A stretch of DNA of 64,000 bases from Actinophytocola sp036555685 (GCF_036555685.1 NZ_DATBKY010000160.1:6995-70994), one strand, 5' to 3'; shown: positions 38,002-48,616, counted from the stretch's first letter. The notes: a model not told the origin generated them from the letters alone. Program-made: numbers and translations.

Positions 38002-39441
38002 ATGTTGCTGACCACCACCATCCCGTACGTCAACGCCCGCCCGCACATCGGTTTCCTGCTCGAGCTCGTGCAGGCCGACGTACTCGCCCGGCACCACCGG
38101 CGGCGTGGCGAGCCGGTGCGGCTGCAGACCGGCACCGACGACAACTCGCTCAAGAACGTCCTGGCGGCGCAGGCCGCGGGCGTCGAGGTGCGTGAGTTCG
38201 TCGACCGCAACGCCGCCGCGTTCGTCGCGCTGCACGAGCCGTACTCGCTGAGCTTCGACGACGTGCTGCGCACCAGCAGCGACCCGCGGCATCGAGCCGG
38301 CGTCGAGCGGCTGTGGCACGCCTGCGCGCACGACCTCTACCGCAAGCACTACGAGGGCAGCTACTGCGTGGGCTGCGAGCAGTTCTACCCCGCCGCCGAG
38401 CTCGTCGGCGGCCGCTGCCCGGAGCACGGCGTGCCACCCGAGCGGGTCGCCGAGGAGAACTGGTTCTTCCGCCTCTCGCGCTACGCCGACCCGCTGCGCG
38501 CGGCGATCGAGGAGGGCCGGCTGCGTATCCACCCCGCCCAGCGGCGCAACGAGGTCCTGGCCTTCCTCGCCGGCGGGCTCGAGGACATCTCCGTCTCGCG
38601 GGACACCGCCCGGGCCCGTGGCTGGGGCATTCCGGTGCCGGGCGACCCGGACCAGGTGATCTACGTGTGGTGGGACGCCCTCGGCAACTACGTGACCGCG
38701 CCGGGCGAGGCGGCCTGGCGCGCCGCGGACAAGCGGATCCACCTGCTCGGCAAGGGCGTGCTGCGCTTCCACGCCGTCTACTGGCCCGCGGCGCTGCTCT
38801 CCGCAGGCCTGCCGCTGCCGACCGACATCGCCGTGCACGACTACCTGACCGTCGACGGCCGCAAGATCAGCAAGTCCGGGCCCGCCACCGCCGACCCCGG
38901 CGAGCTCGCCACGCGGTTCGGCGCGGACGCCGTGCGCTGGTGGCTGCTGCGCGACGTGCCACGGGTGGGCGACACCGACTTCACGGTCGAGCGGCTGGTC
39001 GGGCGCGCGAACGACGAGCTGGTCAACGGCATCGGCAACCTCGTGCACCGGGTCACCTCGATGGTCCACCGCTACCGCGACGGTGTCGTGCCCGAGGGCG
39101 GCGAGGACCTGCCGTTCGACCACGACGGGGTCGACGATGCCTTGGCCGCGTACGACTTCCGTCAGGCGTCCGGCGTGGTGTGGGCGTTCGTCACGCGGGC
39201 CAACCGGTACGTGAGCCAGGCCCGGCCGTGGGCGCTCGACGACGAACAGGCGCGCGACGGCGTCCTCGCCACGCTGGTCCGGGCCTGCCGCGCGCTCGCG
39301 GACGAGCTCGCGCCGTTCCTCCCGGCGACCGCCGCGCGCATCGGCGAGCGGTGCACGCCGGTCGCCGGACGGCTGCCGGTTCCGGCCAGATTGTTCGAGC
39401 GTTTCGACTTGGCAACGACTGGGCCATCCGGGCTAGTCTGA
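38002..39441 (+). CDS. Methionyl-tRNA synthetase, short form
   Basis: 479 residues. The class I signatures are HIGF (residues 15-18, standing for HIGH) and KISKS (288-292). The connecting domain holds CVGCEQFYP...CPEH, a partial zinc knuckle. MetRS features include TTTIPYVNARPHIG, GTDDNS and YVWWDALGNYV. It lacks the C-terminal tRNA-binding extension and is shorter than typical housekeeping MetRS. Whether it is the only MetRS cannot be told; in actinomycetes such short forms may be second copies, sometimes linked to drug tolerance or misacylation control. The leader peptide upstream suggests methionine-responsive expression. Confidence 0.88.
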   Translation: MLLTTTIPYVNARPHIGFLLELVQADVLARHHRRRGEPVRLQTGTDDNSLKNVLAAQAAGVEVREFVDRNAAAFVALHEPYSLSFDDVLRTSSDPRHRAGVERLWHACAHDLYRKHYEGSYCVGCEQFYPAAELVGGRCPEHGVPPERVAEENWFFRLSRYADPLRAAIEEGRLRIHPAQRRNEVLAFLAGGLEDISVSRDTARARGWGIPVPGDPDQVIYVWWDALGNYVTAPGEAAWRAADKRIHLLGKGVLRFHAVYWPAALLSAGLPLPTDIAVHDYLTVDGRKISKSGPATADPGELATRFGADAVRWWLLRDVPRVGDTDFTVERLVGRANDELVNGIGNLVHRVTSMVHRYRDGVVPEGGEDLPFDHDGVDDALAAYDFRQASGVVWAFVTRANRYVSQARPWALDDEQARDGVLATLVRACRALADELAPFLPATAARIGERCTPVAGRLPVPARLFERFDLATTGPSGLV

Positions 39442-39445
39442 CTAG
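39433..39445 (+). promoter_or_regulatory. Perfect 13-bp palindrome and flanking inverted repeat before the opuC operon
   Basis: CTAGTCTGACTAG overlaps the synthetase stop codon. Further on, GGAACGGCC (39469-39477) is complementary to GGCCGTTCC (39529-39537), enclosing the stretch before the first operon gene at 39557. Either may be an operator or a transcription terminator; I cannot assign a protein. Confidence 0.35.
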
Positions 39446-39556
39446 GCCGAGCGTGCGTGTCAGATTCTGGAACGGCCTGCCGTTGTCGGAGCTACCGGCT
39501 AAGGTCATGCGACCTGCGGCCGGAAGGTGGCCGTTCCGACCTGAGGAGCCTCGAGG

Positions 39557-40672
39557 GTGATCGAGTTCCAGGCCGTGACCAAGCAGTACCCCGATGGCAC
39601 CGTCGCGGTCGACAGTCTCGACATCACGGTGGAGGACGGACAGATCACCGTGTTCGTCGGGCCCTCCGGATGCGGCAAGACGACGTCCCTTCGGATGATC
39701 AACCGGATGATCGACCCGACCGGTGGCTCGATCCTGTTGGACGGCAAGGACATTCGCGAGTCCGACCCGCCGTTGTTGCGGCGTGGCATCGGCTACGTCA
39801 TCCAGCACGCCGGGCTCTTCCCGCACCGCACGGTCCTCGACAACGTGGCCACGGTCCCGCTGCTCACCGGCACGAGCAAGCGCGACGCCCGCAAGAAGGC
39901 GGCCGAGCTGCTCGAGCTGGTCGGCCTGGACGCCGGGTTCGCCAAGCGTTACCCGGCGCAGCTCTCCGGCGGCCAGCAGCAGCGCGTCGGCGTCGCGCGG
40001 GCGCTCGCGGCCGACCCGCCGGTGCTGCTGATGGACGAGCCGTTCAGCGCGGTCGACCCGATCGTCCGCGATGACCTGCAGCAGCAGCTGCTGCGTCTGC
40101 AGTCCGAACTGGACAAGACGATCGTGTTCGTCACGCACGACATCGACGAGGCCATCAAGCTCGGCGACAAGGTCGCGGTCTTCCGGGTGGGCGGCCGGCT
40201 CGCGCAGTACGACACGCCGTCGGCGCTGCTGGCCAAGCCGGCCGACGAGTTCGTGTCCTCGTTCGTGGGGCGCGACCGCGGCTACCGCGCGCTCGGCTTC
40301 CTCACCGCGAGCGGGGTTCCGGTCGGTCCTCTTGCGACGGTCAAGGTGGGCGAGCCGCGCGGCACGACGGAAGGCTGGACGGTCGCGGTCGACGCGGACA
40401 ACAAGCCGCTCGGCTGGGTCTCCCCGGACGCCGCGGAGGAGGGCACGGTGTCGGCCGACGGGCTGGTATCCGGCGGTTCGCTGTTCGAAGTGGACTCCAC
40501 GACCAGCGGTACGGCGGGCTCGCTGCGCAACGCGCTCGACTCGGCCCTGAGCTCGCCGGCCGCGGTGGGCATCGCGGTCGACAAGGAGGGGGCGGTGGTC
40601 GGCGGCGTCACCGCGGACAAGGTCCTGGCCGCGCTCGCCGAGGCGCGCCGGTCCGGTGAGGTGCCCACGTGA
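39557..40672 (+). CDS. opuCA: Osmoprotectant (glycine betaine/carnitine/choline) ABC transporter ATPase
   Basis: 371 residues from GTG 39557. ABC domain: Walker A GPSGCGKTT, Q-loop IQHAGLFPH, signature LSGGQQQRVG, Walker B LLMDEPFSAVD, switch VTHDID. The last ~100 residues (after residue ~265) hold a divergent CBS-like tail that in OpuA/OpuC proteins senses ionic strength. It powers uptake of compatible solutes. It is first of four genes, with the first permease start overlapping its stop (GTGA). Confidence 0.93.
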   Translation: MIEFQAVTKQYPDGTVAVDSLDITVEDGQITVFVGPSGCGKTTSLRMINRMIDPTGGSILLDGKDIRESDPPLLRRGIGYVIQHAGLFPHRTVLDNVATVPLLTGTSKRDARKKAAELLELVGLDAGFAKRYPAQLSGGQQQRVGVARALAADPPVLLMDEPFSAVDPIVRDDLQQQLLRLQSELDKTIVFVTHDIDEAIKLGDKVAVFRVGGRLAQYDTPSALLAKPADEFVSSFVGRDRGYRALGFLTASGVPVGPLATVKVGEPRGTTEGWTVAVDADNKPLGWVSPDAAEEGTVSADGLVSGGSLFEVDSTTSGTAGSLRNALDSALSSPAAVGIAVDKEGAVVGGVTADKVLAALAEARRSGEVPT

Positions 40673-41340
40673 ACGTCGACTGGCCGTGGCCATGGCTGCC
40701 ACGCAACATCGACGACATCGTCGAGGCCACCGGCGAGCATCTCTACCTGGCGCTGCTCCCGGTGCTCGTCGGCCTGCTGGTGTCGATCCCGCTCGGCTGG
40801 GCGGCGAGCCGGTGGGGCTGGGCCCGCCTCATCCTCGTGCCGCTCGCCGGCGTGCTCTACACGATCCCGTCGCTGGCGCTGATCACGCTGGTGCCGCTGG
40901 TTCTCGGCACGAAGATCATCGACCCGCTCAACGTGCAGGTGCCGCTCGCGATCTACACGGTCGCGCTCCTGGTCCGCTCGATCTCCGACGCACTGATCGC
41001 GGTGCCCGGTGATGTCACGGCGGCGGCGACCGCGGTCGGGTACCGGCCGTTCCGCCGCTTCCTCACCGTCGAGCTGCCGCTCGCGATCCCGGTGATCGTC
41101 GCCGGGTTGCGCGTGGCGACCGTGTCGGCGATGAGCCTCGCGTCGGTCGGCGCCCTGATCGGCATCGGCGGGCTCGGCGGGCTGATCACCGAGGGCTTCA
41201 AGCGCAACAACGCGGTGGAGATGGTCGTGGCGATCCTGCTCATCGTGCTCATCGCGTTGGTCATCGACGCGCTGCTGCTGCTCGCCGGCAAGGCGATCAC
41301 CCCGTGGACGCGGGCCCGGCGTGCGGTGGTGAAGCCATGA
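40669..41340 (+). CDS. opuCB: Osmoprotectant ABC transporter permease 1
   Basis: 223 residues from GTG 40669, overlapping opuCA by 4 bp. Five to six membrane segments (YLALLPVLVGLLVSIPLGW; LILVPLAGVLYTIPSLALITLVPLVLG; and others) and the coupling loop VGYRPFRRFLTVELPLAIPVIVAGLR, which is the EAA motif that contacts the ATPase. In the typical OpuC organisation two permeases form a heterodimer. A repeat element follows at its stop codon. Confidence 0.92.
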   Translation: MNVDWPWPWLPRNIDDIVEATGEHLYLALLPVLVGLLVSIPLGWAASRWGWARLILVPLAGVLYTIPSLALITLVPLVLGTKIIDPLNVQVPLAIYTVALLVRSISDALIAVPGDVTAAATAVGYRPFRRFLTVELPLAIPVIVAGLRVATVSAMSLASVGALIGIGGLGGLITEGFKRNNAVEMVVAILLIVLIALVIDALLLLAGKAITPWTRARRAVVKP

Positions 41341-41498
41341 GAATTCTCGGGACCACCGCGAGGTCGAATCAGGTTGCGGGCTACGTGACCGCACCTCGGG
41401 GGAACGTGACGGCAGCCGGCCACAGGTACGTGATCAACGGCGTGGTGCATAAGGACGCGACCAAACGTACGAAGCGCGGGGAGGCGGGACAGTCGTGA
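41337..41498 (+). repeat. Junction element copy C with coupled 53-codon frame
   Basis: The core at 41387-41432 is alignable without gaps to the copies at 21315 (37/46 identical) and 46865. The GGGGAGGCGGG block is at 41479-41489 and here serves as the ribosome site of the next permease. An open frame (starts MRILGTTARSNQ) begins with an ATG overlapping the opuCB stop (ATGA) and ends with TGA overlapping the next GTG (GTGA), so the insertion keeps both coupling overlaps. Confidence 0.7.
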
Positions 41499-42223
41499 AC
41501 TCCGCTTTGTCGTGGTTGTTCGACCCGGCGCACTGGAGCGGCCCGGAGGGCTTTCCGACGCGGATAGTCGAGCACCTCTGGTACACGCTGCTGACCGTGG
41601 TGATCGCCGCGATCATCGCGATCCCCATCGGCGCGTTCGTCGGGCACACCGGGAAGGGCACGTTCCTGGTGGCCGGCATGACCAACTGGCTGCGTGCGCT
41701 GCCCGAGCTGGGCCTTTTGACCCTGCTCGTGCTGCTCACGTATGTGGGCCTGCTGCCGGTGGTCATCTCGCTCGTGATCCTCGCGATCCCGCCGGTGCTC
41801 GCCGGCACGTACGCCGGCGTACGCAACGTCGATCCGTCCGTTGTGGACGCCGCGCGTGGGATGGGGATGCGGGAGTCCCATGTGCTCTGGAGGGTCGAGC
41901 TGCCCAACGCGCTTCCGCTTATCCTGGGCGGCATCCGCGGGGCGACCCTGCAGGTGATCGCGACCGCGACGATCGCCGCGTACGTGTCGCTGGGCGGGCT
42001 CGGCCGGTTCGTGATCGACGGCAACAACTCGGGCGCCGGCTCGCCGGACGGCTACCCGCAGATGGCCGCGGGCGCCATCATGATCGCGGTGCTGGCGCTG
42101 GTCGTGGAGGGCGTGCTGGAGCTGGTCCAGCGGATGGCCGTGTCGCCGGGCCTGCGCAACGCGGCGACCCGCAAGCGCACCGCACGCATCTGGCGGCGGC
42201 CGACACCGGATTTGGTCAGTTAG
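41495..42223 (+). CDS. opuCD: Osmoprotectant ABC transporter permease 2
   Basis: 242 residues from GTG 41495. Membrane segments include WYTLLTVVIAAIIAIPIGAFVG, LPELGLLTLLVLLTYVGLLPVVISLVIL and IMIAVLALVVEGVLELV; the EAA loop is GMGMRESHVLWRVELPNALPLILGGIRG. It is paralogous to the opuCB product and likely its heterodimer partner. Translation appears coupled to the small frame in the junction element upstream. Confidence 0.92.
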   Translation: MNSALSWLFDPAHWSGPEGFPTRIVEHLWYTLLTVVIAAIIAIPIGAFVGHTGKGTFLVAGMTNWLRALPELGLLTLLVLLTYVGLLPVVISLVILAIPPVLAGTYAGVRNVDPSVVDAARGMGMRESHVLWRVELPNALPLILGGIRGATLQVIATATIAAYVSLGGLGRFVIDGNNSGAGSPDGYPQMAAGAIMIAVLALVVEGVLELVQRMAVSPGLRNAATRKRTARIWRRPTPDLVS

Positions 42224-42248
42224 GAACATCAACCGAGGAGACTTTGGC

Positions 42249-43169
42249 ATGAAGCGCGTACTCGCCGGTGTGGCGACCGCCGTGGCGGCGGCGCTGGCAC
42301 TCACGGCTTGTGGCAACTCCGACCCCCTGTCGGAGGACAGTGGTGACAGCGGTGGCGGCTCGAACGAGACGCTCACCGTCGGCTCGGCGAACTTCCCGGA
42401 GAGCCAGCTGCTCGCGGAGATCTACTCCCAGGCCCTGGAGGCCAAGGGCGTGAAGGTCGACCGGCAGTTCGACCTGGGTAGCCGCGAGAAGTACTTCGAC
42501 GGCCTCAAGGACGGGTCGATCGACCTGATCCCGGAGTACACCGGCGTGCTGCTGCAGTTCATCGACAAGGAGGCGAAGGAAACCGCGCCGGACGAGGTCT
42601 ACTCGGCACTGCAGAAGGCGCTGCCGGACAACCTCATCGTGCTGGACAAGGCCGAGGCCGAGGACAAGGACGCGGTCGTCGTCACCAAGGAGACCGCGGA
42701 CAAGTGGAGCCTCAAGTCGATCGACGACCTGGTGCCGCACTGCGCGGAGTCGACCTTCGGTGGTGCGCCTGAGTTCAAGACGCGGCCGGACGGCATTCCG
42801 GGCCTGAAGGAGAAGTACGACTGCACGTTCAAGGGCTTCAGCTCGCTCGAGCCGGGCGCAATCACGACGAAGGCCCTGCTCGACGGCACCGTGCAGGCGG
42901 CCGACATCTTCACCACGGACGCCGCCATCGAGGCGAACGACCTGGTGGTGCTCGAGGACCCGAAGAACAACTTCGCCGCGCAGAACGTCGTTCCACTGGT
43001 GGCGAAGGACAAGGCGAGCGACACGGTGAAGGAGGCCCTGAACGCGATCTCGGCCAAGCTTGACACGAAGTCCCTGCTGGAGTTGAACGCGCGCCTGAAC
43101 GCCCCGGACAAGCCGGACTACGCGGACGTGGCGAAGGAGTGGCTGGACGAGGCCGGCCTGGCCAAGTAG
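42249..43169 (+). CDS. opuCC: Osmoprotectant-binding lipoprotein
   Basis: 306 residues. The lipobox is ALALTAC (Cys20), so it is anchored outside the membrane. The mature OpuAC-type fold begins NETLTVGSANFPESQLLAEIYSQALEAKGVKV and includes DLIPEYTGVLLQF and QAADIFTTDAAIEANDLVVLEDPK, characteristic of OsmF/OpuCC-like binding proteins. The ligand is probably glycine betaine, carnitine or choline. GAGGAG precedes the ATG; a strong hairpin after the stop ends the operon. Confidence 0.93.
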   Translation: MKRVLAGVATAVAAALALTACGNSDPLSEDSGDSGGGSNETLTVGSANFPESQLLAEIYSQALEAKGVKVDRQFDLGSREKYFDGLKDGSIDLIPEYTGVLLQFIDKEAKETAPDEVYSALQKALPDNLIVLDKAEAEDKDAVVVTKETADKWSLKSIDDLVPHCAESTFGGAPEFKTRPDGIPGLKEKYDCTFKGFSSLEPGAITTKALLDGTVQAADIFTTDAAIEANDLVVLEDPKNNFAAQNVVPLVAKDKASDTVKEALNAISAKLDTKSLLELNARLNAPDKPDYADVAKEWLDEAGLAK

Positions 43170-43181
43170 TTCCGCTCGATC

Positions 43182-43215
43182 GGTCCCCCGCGCGCCGCTC
43201 GGCGGGCGGGGGACC
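43182..43215 (+). terminator. Hairpin terminator of the opuC operon
   Basis: GGTCCCCCGC pairs with GCGGGGGACC-type sequence; the 16-bp arms have one mismatch around a CTCG loop. It starts 12 bp after the opuCC stop. Confidence 0.8.
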
Positions 43216-43373
43216 GCTGTCTTTTCGCCACGTCGGCGACCCACTGGACGCGCGGCCGAGCCCGCGCTCGCACACGGCGCCGCGCGCGCCGGCAGGCTCG
43301 GCGGCTACCCGTGTTCAGTTGGATAGCATGCGAAACCACGCGCCCGGCGACATGAAATGGGGGATTCATTCCC

Positions 43374-44243
43374 GTGTCCGAGTCCAAGCCTGAACGAACT
43401 CCGCCCGCGGGTGTCGACACCACGCGCCCGAGCGTCGCACGGGTCTATGACTACTATCTCGACGGCACGGCCAACTGGCCGATCGATCGTGAGTTCGGGA
43501 ATCGCGTCCTCGAGCAGTTTCCGCTGCTGAAAAGCATTGCGCTCGCCAACCGGCTTTTCCTCAACCGGGTCGTCCGCCACCTGACAAAGCTCGGCGTCCG
43601 CCAGTTCCTCGACATCGGCGCGGGCGTGCCGACCGCCGGGAACACCCATCAGGTGGCCGCCGAAACAGCCGCCGATACCCGAGTCGTCTACGTCGACAAC
43701 GATCCGATGGCGGTCGCGCACGGGAAGATGCTGCTGGACGAACAAGGCGATCCGCGTCTCCATGCGGTGATCGAGGGTGATCTCCGAGCTCCGGACGAGC
43801 TATGGCAAAAGGCGATCGCGACCGGAGTCCTGGATCCCGGGGAACCCGTCGCGCTCCTGCTCATCGCCGTGCTTCATGTCCACCAGCCGGGGCCCGACGG
43901 GCAGGACATGGGCGCGCAGGCCGTCGGGCGATACCGCGAGCTCCTGCCGCCCGGCTCTTTCCTCGCCATTTCTCATATCACGGACGAGGGCGTTCCTGAC
44001 GAACTCGGGCCCAAGCTCGTCGAGCTGAAACGTATGTATGACACGTCGAGCAGCAGCAACGTGATCTGGCGACCTCGTGCCGAGATCGATGCCCTGTTCG
44101 GCGGCTTTGAGATCCTGCCGCCGGGCACCGTCTGGACGCCGGAATGGCATCCCGAGGAGACAGGTCCGAACGCACGGCCCATCACGTTCGACTCACCGAG
44201 TCACGCGGCCATCTGGGTTGGTGTGGGCAAGAAGACGGGGTAA
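43374..44243 (+). CDS. SAM-dependent methyltransferase (DUF574/SAM_MT type)
   Basis: 289 residues from GTG 43374. RPSVARVYDYYLDGTANWPIDREF at the N-terminus is the hallmark of this large actinomycete family. The SAM site follows: QFLDIGAGVPTAGNTHQVA (motif I) and VVYVDNDPMAV (motif II, acidic Asp), then the VALLLIAVLHV strand. Methyl acceptors are unknown; many genomes carry dozens of copies. It is monocistronic. Between its stop and the convergent iclR-type gene (44244-44482) I see no gene and no clear terminator. Confidence 0.9.
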   Translation: MSESKPERTPPAGVDTTRPSVARVYDYYLDGTANWPIDREFGNRVLEQFPLLKSIALANRLFLNRVVRHLTKLGVRQFLDIGAGVPTAGNTHQVAAETAADTRVVYVDNDPMAVAHGKMLLDEQGDPRLHAVIEGDLRAPDELWQKAIATGVLDPGEPVALLLIAVLHVHQPGPDGQDMGAQAVGRYRELLPPGSFLAISHITDEGVPDELGPKLVELKRMYDTSSSSNVIWRPRAEIDALFGGFEILPPGTVWTPEWHPEETGPNARPITFDSPSHAAIWVGVGKKTG

Positions 44244-44482
44244 ACGAGCGCGTGGCCGTGCATGCCATTCGGACCGGCGATCCGGCCGCGCTGCGGCGAC
44301 TGCCGGCCGGACATCCACGCCCGGCCACCGCACGGATCGTCGACCCGAACGGCGCCGCGCGGACTCCGGTGCACGTTGTTGGCGGCCGGCCGAGCCGAAC
44401 TGGCTCCCCTGGCCCGGGGTCCGACGAGTTCGACCCGTCCACCCCGTGCGGTCATTTCGAAGCGAGATGCCGGGCCGCGCGA

Positions 44483-45259
44483 TCACCCGGGGCTGCCGCC
44501 GATGCGGGACGTCAGCTCCTCGGCCGCCCGCCGGGTCTGCGCCGCCAGCGACGGCCAGGTCTCCCCGCACTCGTCCGCGCAGGAGTGCCGGAACGTCGTG
44601 CTGATCGCCGCCACCGGCCGGCCTCCGTGATCGAGCACGGCAACCGCCACCGAGGCGAATCCCGCCGTCACGTAGCCGTCCTCGACCGACCAGCCTCGGC
44701 GCCGTCCGGAGGCGAGCAGCCGGCGCAGGTCGGGCAGGTGCCGGGGGCCCCGGCCCGTGCGGTTGACGAAACGCCCGGGGAACAGGGCCCGCACCTGCGC
44801 CGCCGGCAGCAGCGCCAGCATCGCCCGGCCCGAGGCCGGTAGCTGCGCCGGCAACCGGACGCCGACGTCGGTGACGACCGTCGCGTGCGGGTGTGGCGGC
44901 TGCTCGCGCAGCAGGTACAGCGTCTCACTGCCGTGCAGGATGCCCAGGTGCGCGGTGTGCCCGGTCCGCGTGATCAGCGCGCGCAGCACCGGCCGGGCCA
45001 GCCGCTCCAGCGGGTCGTGCCGCAGGTACGCCGAACCCAGCTCGAAGGACGCCAGCCCCAGCCCGTACCGCCGCTCCTCCGGCAGGTGCGTGACGAAACC
45101 GGCCGCCGCGAGCTCCGCCAGCAGGTGGTACGTCGTCGACCGCGGCAGCGACAGCTCGCGGGCGACCGCGCCCGCCGTGACCGGGCCGGCCTTCGTCGCC
45201 AGCAGGCGCAGCACCGCCAGGCCGCGGCGCAGTGCCGGCACGTCGGAACTGGCTCCCAC
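44483..45259 (-). CDS. IclR family regulator of the hut operon
   Basis: 258 residues from GTG 45259. The winged helix domain is RRGLAVLRLLATKAGPVTAGAVARELSLPRSTTYHLLAELAAAGFV; the effector domain follows (SETLYLLREQ, GRAMLALLPAAQVRALFPG, VAVAVLDHGGRPVAAISTTF). It is divergent from hutH with a palindrome in the 78-bp gap, so repression of the histidine-utilisation genes with urocanate or histidine as effector is likely. The frame is open far beyond the start because it is antisense to hutH. Confidence 0.87.
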   Translation of the reverse strand: MGASSDVPALRRGLAVLRLLATKAGPVTAGAVARELSLPRSTTYHLLAELAAAGFVTHLPEERRYGLGLASFELGSAYLRHDPLERLARPVLRALITRTGHTAHLGILHGSETLYLLREQPPHPHATVVTDVGVRLPAQLPASGRAMLALLPAAQVRALFPGRFVNRTGRGPRHLPDLRRLLASGRRRGWSVEDGYVTAGFASVAVAVLDHGGRPVAAISTTFRHSCADECGETWPSLAAQTRRAAEELTSRIGGSPG

Positions 45260-45267
45260 GTGTATCA

Positions 45268-45283
45268 GTCTGGAATACCAGAC
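45268..45283. promoter_or_regulatory. Palindromic operator between iclR-type gene and hutH
   Basis: GTCTGG and CCAGAC are perfect inverted arms around AATA. The site lies 9 bp upstream of the regulator's start and 55 bp upstream of hutH, matching the size of IclR-type operators. Confidence 0.7.
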
Positions 45284-45337
45284 CAAGAACCGCCATCCCG
45301 GGTCGTGCGCGCGCGGCAAAGAGGCTGGGATGAACGC

Positions 45338-46840
45338 ATGCACCAGGTCGAGATCGACGGCGGGCCGCTGACCCGTGCGGACGTGGTCGCGGTCGCCCGG
45401 GGCGGGGCTACCGTCACGGTCGGCGCGGCGGCGCTCGACGCGGTCGCCAAGTCCCGCGCCCACATCGAGCAGCTGGCCGGCGCCGAGACCCCCACCTACG
45501 GCGTCTCCACCGGCTTCGGCGCGCTCGCCACCCGCCACATCCCGCCCGGCCGGCGCGCAGCCCTGCAGCGCTCGCTGATCCGCTCGCACGCCGCGGGTGC
45601 GGGACGGCCCGTGGAACCCGAGGTGGTGCGCGCGCTCATGCTGCTGCGGCTGCGCACGCTCGCCACCGGCCGCACCGGCGTCCGTCAGTCCACAGTGGAG
45701 ACGATGGCGAAGCTGCTCAACGCCGGCATCGTCCCGGTCGTGCACGAGTACGGCTCGCTCGGCTGCTCCGGCGACCTCGCGCCGCTGTCCGCCGTGGCGC
45801 TCGCGCTCATGGGCGAGGGCGAGGTCACCGTGCACGGCGCGCCCGCACGAGCGCGGGAAGCCTTGCGCGACAGCGGGATCGAGCCGCTCCAGCTGGCCGA
45901 GAAGGAGGGCCTCGCGCTCATCAACGGCACCGACGGCATGCTCGGCATGCTCGTCATGGCCCTCGCCGACCTCACCAAGCTGCTCGACGTCGCCGACCTC
46001 ACCGCCGCCATGAGCGTCGAGGCGCTGCTCGGCACCGACCGCGTCTTCAGCGACGACCTGCAGCGCCTGCGCCCGCACCCCGGCCAGGCGACGAGCGCGA
46101 GGCGGATGACCGAGCTGCTCAGGGGCTCGGCCGTCGTCGAGAGCCACCGCGGGCCGGACTGCAACCGCGTCCAGGACGCCTACTCGCTGCGCTGCGCGCC
46201 GCAGGTGCACGGCGCCGCCCGCGACACGGTGTCCTATGTGGAGACCGTCGCCGACCGCGAGCTCGCCGCGGCCATCGACAACCCTGTCGTGCTGCCGGAC
46301 GGCCGGGTCGAGTCCAACGGCAACTTCCACGGCGCGCCGATCGCCTACCCGCTCGACTTCCTCGCCATCCCGGTCGCGGACGTCGCCAGCATGGCCGAGC
46401 GCCGGACCGACCGGATGCTCGACGCCACCCGCAGCCACGGCCTGCCCCCGTTCCTCGCCGACGACCCCGGCGTCGACTCGGGCCACATGATCGCCCAGTA
46501 CACGCAGGCCGCGATCGTCTCCGAGCTCAAGCGCCTCGCCGTGCCCGCGAGCGTCGACTCGATCCCGAGCTCGGCCATGCAGGAGGACCACGTCTCCATG
46601 GGCTGGTCCGCCGCCCGCAAGCTGCGCACGGCCATCGACGGGCTCACCACCGTGCTCGCCATTGAGCTGCTCACCGCCGCCCGCGCGCTGGACCTGCGGG
46701 CGCCGCTCACCCCGGCCCCGGCCACCGGCCGCGTCGTCGCCACACTGCGCGAGCGGGTGCCCGGGCCCGGCCCGGACCGCCACCTCGCCCCCGAGATCCA
46801 CGCCGCCGAAACCCTGATCCGCTCAGGAGAACTTCCATGA
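45338..46840 (+). CDS. hutH: Histidine ammonia-lyase
   Basis: 500 residues from ATG 45338. It removes ammonia from histidine to give urocanate, the first step of histidine breakdown. The MIO cofactor triad is Cys143-Ser144-Gly145 (GSLGCSGDLAPLS) rather than the usual Ala-Ser-Gly; the same substitution is reported in some actinobacterial enzymes, and the cofactor can still form. Other active-site features are YGVSTGFG near the N-terminus and SSAMQEDHVSMG. Its stop overlaps the ATG of a small frame in the following repeat element. Confidence 0.97.
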   Translation: MHQVEIDGGPLTRADVVAVARGGATVTVGAAALDAVAKSRAHIEQLAGAETPTYGVSTGFGALATRHIPPGRRAALQRSLIRSHAAGAGRPVEPEVVRALMLLRLRTLATGRTGVRQSTVETMAKLLNAGIVPVVHEYGSLGCSGDLAPLSAVALALMGEGEVTVHGAPARAREALRDSGIEPLQLAEKEGLALINGTDGMLGMLVMALADLTKLLDVADLTAAMSVEALLGTDRVFSDDLQRLRPHPGQATSARRMTELLRGSAVVESHRGPDCNRVQDAYSLRCAPQVHGAARDTVSYVETVADRELAAAIDNPVVLPDGRVESNGNFHGAPIAYPLDFLAIPVADVASMAERRTDRMLDATRSHGLPPFLADDPGVDSGHMIAQYTQAAIVSELKRLAVPASVDSIPSSAMQEDHVSMGWSAARKLRTAIDGLTTVLAIELLTAARALDLRAPLTPAPATGRVVATLRERVPGPGPDRHLAPEIHAAETLIRSGELP

Positions 46841-46933
46841 CCTTGCGCGAAGCAAGTGGCCGTCAACCGCACCTTAGGGGAACGGGAAGCAACCCAGCCA
46901 CAAGCACGTGCCGATCTGAAGGGACGAGCCACA

Positions 46934-48608
<1,675 letters not shown>

Positions 48609-48616
<8 letters not shown>

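Noticed and set aside
37851..38002. T-box riboswitch before the methionyl-tRNA synthetase gene
   Set aside because: No T-box sequence or specifier-loop architecture; the region is only 150 bp and is better explained by a uORF and short complementary segments.
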